Shown piece after piece: positions 59,408 through 64,000 of a stretch of DNA of 64,000 nucleotides. Origin of the DNA: Micromonospora sp. FIMYZ51 (GTDB taxonomy: Bacteria; Actinomycetota; Actinomycetes; Mycobacteriales; Micromonosporaceae); NCBI RefSeq assembly GCF_038246755.1, contig NZ_CP134706.1:3224001-3288000 (forward strand), given 5' to 3'. The notes under the pieces were generated by a model. That model saw only the letters and a list, made by a program, of their open reading frames with translations, searched no databases and was not told where the DNA came from. A program made the position numbers and the translations under genes. The first letter of the stretch is position 1. Each line of letters begins with the position of its first letter.

Positions 59408-61534
59408 ATGGGACGCAGAGTGTGGTGGGCCGCCATCCTGGTCGCGCTGAGTGTCGGCCTGTTGGCGGGGCTGCGACTGGGCTGGCTCGACTGGGTCGTC
59501 GCGGAACAGCACCCGGTACGCAACGCCCTGGCGGTGATCGGCGGATTGGTGGGCGCGGTCGGTGCGGTCTATCCCCTGATCCAGGGGCGCCGTGATCGCC
59601 GTGACGGCCGGCGGACCGACCTGCTCGACAGCCTGGCGCTGGCGATGACCAGGCGTTGGAAGGAAGAGGCGGAACTGCGCGGACTGCGACACGGCGCACT
59701 GCCGATCCGGTGGAGGCTTGCCGAACGGAAGGTGGCGCCCGGCATTCGGGCCGCCCTCGCGATCGGTGCCCAGGCCCGCTTCGCCCCGCTACCCGGCCTG
59801 CACCGGGTCACCGGGGCTGCCCTGCGCGACGGCGGCGGGTTGCGCGACCTGTACCGGGTCTACGGCGGGCTTGCCTCGGGTCGGGTGCTGCTGACCGGTG
59901 AAGGGGCGTCCGGCAAGACAGCCACCGGGGTGCTGCTGCTCCTGACCGCCCTTCAAGCGCGAGCCAAGGCCGCCGACCACGAGCGGCCGGACATCCCGGT
60001 ACCGGTGCTGCTGGAGCTGCGGGACTGGCGGGTGCCGGACGAATCAGTGGCCGACTGGGCCGCGCGAGCGCTCGCGCAGAGCGAACGTCTGGTCCGGGAC
60101 CGCACCGGCCGGCAATGGGTGAAGCAGATGCTCCAGGACGGCAGAATCGCCCTGTTCCTGGACGGATTCGACGAGGTCGACGCCGCGGTACGGCACGTCA
60201 TGGTGCGGGAGCTGAACAAGGCACCCTTCCGGCTGGTGGTGTTCTCGCGTCCGCAGGCTGCCGTGCAGACCGCCTCGCGGCACCCGTTGAGTGGCGCGCT
60301 CGGGCTCGCCCTGCAACCCGTCACGGCCAAGGAGGCAGCGTCCTACCTGCGGCGTCGGGACCTGCCCGACCCGCCGCCACAAGCGTGGCGGGCCGTCCTC
60401 GAGGATCTTGAGGGCGGCCCGGGTGGCCCACTGACCAAGGCGTTGCGCTATCCGCTGGCCGTGAGCCTGCTTCGGGACGCCTACACCGACCACGACCCGG
60501 TCGACGAACTGCTCGACCGGGAGCGTTTCCCGACGGTTCAGGCGGTTCACCACCACCTGCTGGACCAGGCGGTCAGGACCGCGTACGGGCCCACCCAACG
60601 CCACTGCCGCTACTCCGCCGCGACGGCCGAACGGACGTTACGTTTCCTCGCCCGCCGCCTCGTCGAGGCAAAGACCTACGACCTGGCCTGGTGGCACATC
60701 CCCAGCTGGGTCCCGCCGAACCCCGGCGACTGGACGGCGGGGCTCGTTGCCGGCGTGGTTTCCGGGACGGTGGCCACCGCGGTGCACGGGCTCCGGCTGG
60801 GACTGACTATCGGTTTCACCATCATGGCGGCGGTGGTCCTGTTCATGTCGAGGAGGCGAGCGGCGCAGCCGCTCGAAACCACCGGGTGGCGGGAAATCTT
60901 CAACCGGACGACCCTCCGGTACGGTCTCGCCGTCGGCGGCATCAACCTGGTCGGGATACTGCTCGTGCACGGCGACTCGGCGACCGGCGTCGGGTACGCC
61001 GTCTTCTGCGCGATCCTCGGCACGCTTACCACCGCGGTTTTCTTCAGCCCGGCCTCCGATATCGTCGCCGCGATCCCACACATGAGCGCGGCCCTGATGC
61101 TCGGCGTCCGGCCGGAAAGGCTGTGGCAGCCCGGCGAGCGGCCACCGCGCAGCGCCATCCGGGCGGTCGGGCCGAAGGAGATGTGGCGGCATCACGCGTA
61201 CGGGCGGCTCGCCCTCGGGGTTGCCTTCGGCGGTGCCCTCGGTGTCTGGTTCACCCTGATAACCCTGGTCGGCGATGCCGCCGATCCGAAGGCCGCCCTG
61301 CTCGCTGGCCTGCCGGTGGCGGTCGCCTTCGGCCTGGTGTGCGGGCCGGCGACAAACATGGCCGTGCTCGCCGGAATGAGCATGGTGCAGCTCAGGCTCA
61401 CCGAGGGCACGCCCGTCCGGCTACTGTCCTTCTTGGAGGATGCCCGGCGGCGCAACCTGATCCGGGTCGTCGGCCAGGTGTACCAGTTCCGCCATGCCGA
61501 CCTGCGCGACCGGCTGGCCAGCCGGGCCGGATGA
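59408..61534 (+). CDS. NACHT-type NTPase with N- and C-terminal membrane segments
   Basis: The 708-residue protein has an N-terminal pair of hydrophobic helices (WWAAILVALSVGLLAGLRLG, ALAVIGGLVGAVGAVYPLI). A NACHT core follows with Walker A TGEGASGKTATG, Walker B IALFLDGFDEVDAAV and LVVFSRPQAAVQ. C-terminally there are about six membrane helices and a tail YQFRHADLRDRLASRAG, which resembles the NACHT C-terminal helical motif. Such STAND ATPases are signal-transducing proteins, some antiphage. The last 137 bases overlap the convergent small gene. Confidence 0.8.
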   Translation: MGRRVWWAAILVALSVGLLAGLRLGWLDWVVAEQHPVRNALAVIGGLVGAVGAVYPLIQGRRDRRDGRRTDLLDSLALAMTRRWKEEAELRGLRHGALPIRWRLAERKVAPGIRAALAIGAQARFAPLPGLHRVTGAALRDGGGLRDLYRVYGGLASGRVLLTGEGASGKTATGVLLLLTALQARAKAADHERPDIPVPVLLELRDWRVPDESVADWAARALAQSERLVRDRTGRQWVKQMLQDGRIALFLDGFDEVDAAVRHVMVRELNKAPFRLVVFSRPQAAVQTASRHPLSGALGLALQPVTAKEAASYLRRRDLPDPPPQAWRAVLEDLEGGPGGPLTKALRYPLAVSLLRDAYTDHDPVDELLDRERFPTVQAVHHHLLDQAVRTAYGPTQRHCRYSAATAERTLRFLARRLVEAKTYDLAWWHIPSWVPPNPGDWTAGLVAGVVSGTVATAVHGLRLGLTIGFTIMAAVVLFMSRRRAAQPLETTGWREIFNRTTLRYGLAVGGINLVGILLVHGDSATGVGYAVFCAILGTLTTAVFFSPASDIVAAIPHMSAALMLGVRPERLWQPGERPPRSAIRAVGPKEMWRHHAYGRLALGVAFGGALGVWFTLITLVGDAADPKAALLAGLPVAVAFGLVCGPATNMAVLAGMSMVQLRLTEGTPVRLLSFLEDARRRNLIRVVGQVYQFRHADLRDRLASRAG

Positions 61535-61946
61535 CCAGGCTGCCGGAGAGCCGGGTCGGGTGACCGGCCGGCTGACCAGCCGGGCCGGATGACCAGGCTG
61601 CCGGAGAGCCCGGTCGGGTGACCGGCCGGCTGGTGAGCCGGGTCGGGTGACCAGGCTGCCGGCCATGCCTCACGGCAGCATGTGGCGGGTGGGGGAGGAG
61701 CGGATCGGCACCCCAGCCGGTGAAGCGGCGGTGCAACGTCTGCGGGCGGATCTCGCATCCGAGTTCGGCGAGTTGCTCGGCCGCCTCTTCCTGAAGCGTC
61801 GCCAGGTAGATCAGCAGGGAGATCCGGTCCTTGCTGTACTCGGCGAGCAGCCGTACCTTCGCGGGGCCGCACGGCCACGCGCTCCCGCAGACATGGCAGC
61901 GCCAGGTGGGTCGCGACGGCAGATGCGCCCGGCAGCGCCCGCTCAC
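61398..61946 (-). CDS. Small Cys-rich-N-terminus protein (actinomycete flavin-reductase-annotated type)
   Basis: The first ~75 residues contain TWRCHVCGSAWPCGPAKVRL and ISLLIYLATLQEEAAEQL, which match a small actinomycete protein family that I recall is often labelled 'flavin reductase' without evidence. The native C-terminus is probably near residue 80. Here the frame stays open for about 100 more residues of low-complexity repeats (HPTRLTSRP, GSLVIRPGWPAG) from the 58-base units and then runs into the antisense NACHT 3' end. The tail may be a mutation-created extension. Confidence 0.55.
   Translation of the reverse strand: MSGRCRAHLPSRPTWRCHVCGSAWPCGPAKVRLLAEYSKDRISLLIYLATLQEEAAEQLAELGCEIRPQTLHRRFTGWGADPLLPHPPHAAVRHGRQPGHPTRLTSRPVTRPGSPAAWSSGPAGQPAGHPTRLSGSLVIRPGWPAGRAGRHGGTGTPGRRPGSGCAAGHPPRRTVAGRACPR
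61511..61662 (+). repeat. 58-bp tandem repeat, about 2.6 copies
   Basis: The unit begins CGGCTGGCCAGCCGGGCCGG at 61511, recurs at 61569 and, partially, at 61627. The first copy is inside the end of the NACHT gene; the rest extend the reading frame of the convergent small gene. Confidence 0.85.
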
Positions 61947-62101
61947 CGGTCACCCCGCGCGCCTTCCGGCCCCCGCGACCCCGATCCGCGCCGGCTGCGG
62001 CGTACCGGCGAAGGTGCGGCCACCGTCCGCGTCCGCGCCGGCCGGGCCGGCGGTGTCCCCCGGGACGTCGGTACGCCAAGGGCCGGTTTCCGTACGACCA
62101 C
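61943..62101 (-). CDS. Short basic protein upstream of the small Cys-rich gene
   Basis: A 52-residue Arg/Pro/Ser-rich frame starts at GTG 62101 with GGAGGA eight bases upstream. It ends with a stop that overlaps the next GTG (GTGA), so translational coupling is plausible. Low complexity and the lack of a recognised family make it uncertain. Confidence 0.35.
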   Translation of the reverse strand: MVVRKPALGVPTSRGTPPARPARTRTVAAPSPVRRSRRGSGSRGPEGARGDR

Positions 62102-62224
62102 AGCACGTCTCCTCCGTCGAAAAGGGACCATTCCACGATCTACCTTGCCGAGGGTGTATGGACAATCACACAGCGTTCGGTAATGTTTTTTCCCGGCCAT
62201 TGCTTGGTTATAGGAGGACCGGGG

Positions 62225-62992
62225 ATGAACCACGCTTTTGTTGCAGCGCTTGCCGACGCTGGCCACACGGCGGAGAGCCTGGCCGACCAGCTCGGTGTGC
62301 ATCCCAAGACGGTGGCCCGGTGGGCGAACCCGGGGCATATCCCGCAGACCCGGCACCGCAACACCGTGGCGGAACTCCTCGGGCAGGAGTCCGAGGCGCT
62401 CTGGCCGGACGTGATTCGTCGCCGCGAGCCGGTCTGGTTCCGGCCCTGGGTGGACATCGAACGCGAGGCCATCACCCTGCGCACCTTTGAACTGGCGTGG
62501 GTGCCGGGCCTGTTACAGATCGAGGCGTACGCCCGGGCGACGCTTGCGGGCGGGCTGTTGACCGCCGACGCGACGGAGGATCTGGTCGCGGCCCGGCTCA
62601 ACCGGCAGGCGATCCTGCACCGCGAGCGCGGGCCGCTGCTGGTGGTGGTGCTGGACGAGGGCGTCCTGCGGCGACGGGTGGGCGACAGCAGGGAGCTGAT
62701 GGCGGCTCAGCTCACGCACCTGCTCGCCTGCGCCGAGCTGCCGAGCGTGCAGCTGCACGTCGTGCCGGCCGACGCACCCAGCTATCCCGGCCTGGACGGC
62801 CCCTTCGTCATCGCCGACCTGCCCGGCGGCACCCATGTGGCCCATGTGGACGGTCCCGCCCCGGCGCAGATCCTGGACCAACCCGCCGACCTTGCTAACC
62901 TGGAGCGGCGGTGGGAGCGGATCCGTGGCGAGGCGCTTCCCCGGGGCCGGAGCCTGGATCTCGTGAAGGAAGCGGCGGCATCATGGAGCTGA
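62225..62992 (+). CDS. XRE-family regulator with DUF5753 domain
   Basis: The 255-residue protein has an N-terminal helix-turn-helix (SLADQLGVHPKTVARWANPG) and the DUF5753 sensor-like domain (ELAWVPGLLQIEAYARATLAGG, VLDEGVLRRRVG, LPSVQLHVVPADAPSYPGLD). AGGAGG lies seven bases ahead of ATG 62225. It overlaps the DUF397 gene, the canonical partner in actinomycetes, in a pairing seen in developmental regulation and in toxin-antitoxin-like modules. Confidence 0.92.
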   Translation: MNHAFVAALADAGHTAESLADQLGVHPKTVARWANPGHIPQTRHRNTVAELLGQESEALWPDVIRRREPVWFRPWVDIEREAITLRTFELAWVPGLLQIEAYARATLAGGLLTADATEDLVAARLNRQAILHRERGPLLVVVLDEGVLRRRVGDSRELMAAQLTHLLACAELPSVQLHVVPADAPSYPGLDGPFVIADLPGGTHVAHVDGPAPAQILDQPADLANLERRWERIRGEALPRGRSLDLVKEAAASWS

Positions 62993-63174
62993 CTGGCGCG
63001 CGGTGGCGCAAGAGCACGAAGAGCGGCGGCAACGGCGGTAACTGCGTCGAGGTGGCCGACAATCTGTCCGATGTGGTCGCGGTGCGCGACTCGAAGGACC
63101 CGGCCGGTCCGGTGTTGACCTTCGGCCCGGTGGCCTGGCGGGCCTTCCTCACCCGGATCGTCGACCGCCCGTGA
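62983..63174 (+). CDS. DUF397 small protein
   Basis: The 63-residue protein has ARWRKSTKSGGNGGNCVEVA and VAVRDSKDPAGPVLTFGPVAW, the DUF397 signature. It overlaps the XRE-DUF5753 stop by 10 bases. These pairs behave as regulator and antagonist in several actinomycetes. Confidence 0.93.
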   Translation: MELTGARWRKSTKSGGNGGNCVEVADNLSDVVAVRDSKDPAGPVLTFGPVAWRAFLTRIVDRP

Positions 63175-63187
63175 GCCTGACTCTCCT

Positions 63188-63811
63188 GTGACGGGGACCA
63201 GGAAGCTTCTCGTCTGCGGCATCGTCGGCGCGCTGCTGTTCATCGTGGTGATCGCGGTCAACGGGGTGATCAAGCCCGATTATGATCCGATGAACGACTT
63301 CGTCAGCGAGGGCGCAATCGGTCCTGGCGGGTGGCTCCAGATCGCGAACTTCGTGGTCAGTGGCGGCCTGCTGACGGCCTTCTCATTCGGGCTGCGGCGT
63401 ACCGTCTCGCGATGGACGGCCTGGTTGACGGGGATCTTCGCGGTGAGCCTGGTCGGGGCCGGCGTCTTCGTCTCGGACCCGGTGCCGTCCGACCGGGCGA
63501 GCGGCCACGGTGTCGCGCACGACCTCTTCTCACTCGTCGTCTTCGTGGCGCTGATCGCCGCCTGCTTCACCGCCGCCCGGTGGCGACCAACCCCGCTCTG
63601 GCGCTGGTACTGCCGGTTCACCGGCGTCGCGGTCGGCGTCCTGGTCATCGCGGCCGGCGGGGTCGACCCGGTCGACGGCGGCGCGGGGTTGCTCCAACGC
63701 GGCTCGATCCTGATCGGATGGAGCTGGTTGGCCGTGCTCGCGTGGCGGGCCCGGCCGGTGCGGGAAGTCACCGTCCCGCACCGGCCTGCCACCGTCCCGC
63801 ACCGGTCCTGA
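63188..63811 (+). CDS. DUF998-like integral membrane protein
   Basis: The 207-residue protein has about six membrane segments (LVCGIVGALLFIVVIAVNGV, GVLVIAAGGVDPVDG). DPMNDFVSEGAIGPGGWLQ resembles the DUF998 pattern DYNPLRDTISELG. The last residues repeat TVPHRPATVPHRS. GTG 63188 follows the DUF397 gene after 13 bases, so it may be co-transcribed. Function unknown. Confidence 0.82.
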   Translation: MTGTRKLLVCGIVGALLFIVVIAVNGVIKPDYDPMNDFVSEGAIGPGGWLQIANFVVSGGLLTAFSFGLRRTVSRWTAWLTGIFAVSLVGAGVFVSDPVPSDRASGHGVAHDLFSLVVFVALIAACFTAARWRPTPLWRWYCRFTGVAVGVLVIAAGGVDPVDGGAGLLQRGSILIGWSWLAVLAWRARPVREVTVPHRPATVPHRS

Positions 63812-63822
63812 CGGACCGGTGC
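63799..63822. terminator. Perfect 10-bp hairpin with a stop codon in the loop
   Basis: GCACCGGTCC, loop TGAC, GGACCGGTGC form a 10-base GC stem. The loop contains the stop codon of the membrane-protein gene. It lies between convergent genes, so it probably terminates both directions, although no T run follows. Confidence 0.6.
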
Positions 63823-63824
63823 GA

Positions 63825-64000
63825 TCAGGAGGTGAGCGCGGTGGTCAGCCGTTCGGCGTTGGTCCGGAACACCGCGAGCAGATCCAGATCCTTGCCGGGG
63901 TAGTTGACGAGCGTTACCCGGGTGGCACCGGAGATCTTCGGGTCCACCTTCGGCGAGTGGGCGTTGATGAGGACCAGCTTGGGCTGCTTGGCGGCCAGGT
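63825..64000 (-). CDS. Unrecognised protein, C-terminal fragment (runs off the window)
   Basis: Fifty-seven C-terminal residues on the minus strand read LVLINAHSPKVDPKISGAT and LVNYPGKDLDLLAVFRTNAE, then a TGA stop. Codon use is normal for this genome, so it is a real gene end. I do not recognise the family from this fragment. Confidence 0.6.
   Translation of the reverse strand, partial: LAAKQPKLVLINAHSPKVDPKISGATRVTLVNYPGKDLDLLAVFRTNAERLTTALTS

Noticed and set aside
61192..62136. Long minus-strand reading frame of about 314 codons antisense to the NACHT gene end
   Set aside because: The composition is Arg/Pro-rich shadow sequence of GC-rich coding DNA; the plausible protein on this strand is in another frame (61398-61946).
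1..64000. tRNA, rRNA, IS element or plasmid origin
   Set aside because: No cloverleaf, rRNA segment, transposase-like protein or replication gene was recognised on reading both strands.

Overview
The window is very GC-rich, with third positions mostly G or C, many GTG starts and stop/start overlaps such as ATGA and TGATG. Together with the XRE-DUF5753/DUF397 pair, this points to an actinomycete, and the style suggests Micromonosporaceae (inference). About 49 kb (positions 315-49550) is one large specialised-metabolite island. The remaining ~14 kb looks like ordinary chromosomal background.

Region A (315-24610, mostly + strand) is a pyochelin/yersiniabactin-type thiazoline NRPS system. NRPS1 is ArCP-Cy-A-PCP-Cy-A-PCP. 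NRPS2 is docking-Cy-A(MT)-PCP followed by a TE-like remnant. Downstream come a saccharopine-dehydrogenase-like gene with an apparent frameshift, a thiazolinyl imide reductase, a type II thioesterase, two methyltransferases, an aldo-keto reductase, a DszA/SnaA-type FMN monooxygenase and a VOC protein. Upstream lie an SsuD-like sulfonate monooxygenase, a third methyltransferase, an acyl-CoA-dehydrogenase-fold flavoenzyme and a ferritin-like diiron protein. The adenylation codes suggest cysteine in modules 2 and 3, while module 1 is variant. Aryl- or acyl-capped ArCP would be extended through three heterocyclisation modules, with one ring reduced and N-methylated as in pyochelin.

Region B (24723-33625, mostly - strand) holds ACP, fatty-acyl-AMP ligase and O-carbamoyltransferase genes in a tight operon, three P450s and an oppositely oriented glycosyltransferase. 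Region C (33728-49550, + strand) is an almost gapless operon. It carries a PIG-L deacetylase, thiolase, CoA transferase, ferredoxin, KR, two hotdog dehydratases, ACP, two KS genes each followed by a KS-like gene without the catalytic cysteine, an alpha/beta hydrolase, a double-hotdog protein, a DsbA/HCCA-isomerase-like protein, a 44-residue peptide ending GGCG, a class II aldolase, an AMP ligase and a fourth P450. This resembles the reducing type II PKSs of aryl polyenes and ishigamide. Whether A, B and C make one hybrid product or two neighbouring products cannot be decided from sequence alone.

Region D (49648-64000) holds a membrane protein, an MFS exporter with a divergent TetR gene and two matching operators, a lipoprotein, a P-loop kinase, a two-component system, a beta-lactamase-family lipoprotein, an ArsR/SRPBCC pair sharing a palindromic operator, a membrane NACHT NTPase, minisatellite repeats, an XRE-DUF5753/DUF397 pair and a DUF998-like membrane protein. 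Partial genes lie at both window edges.
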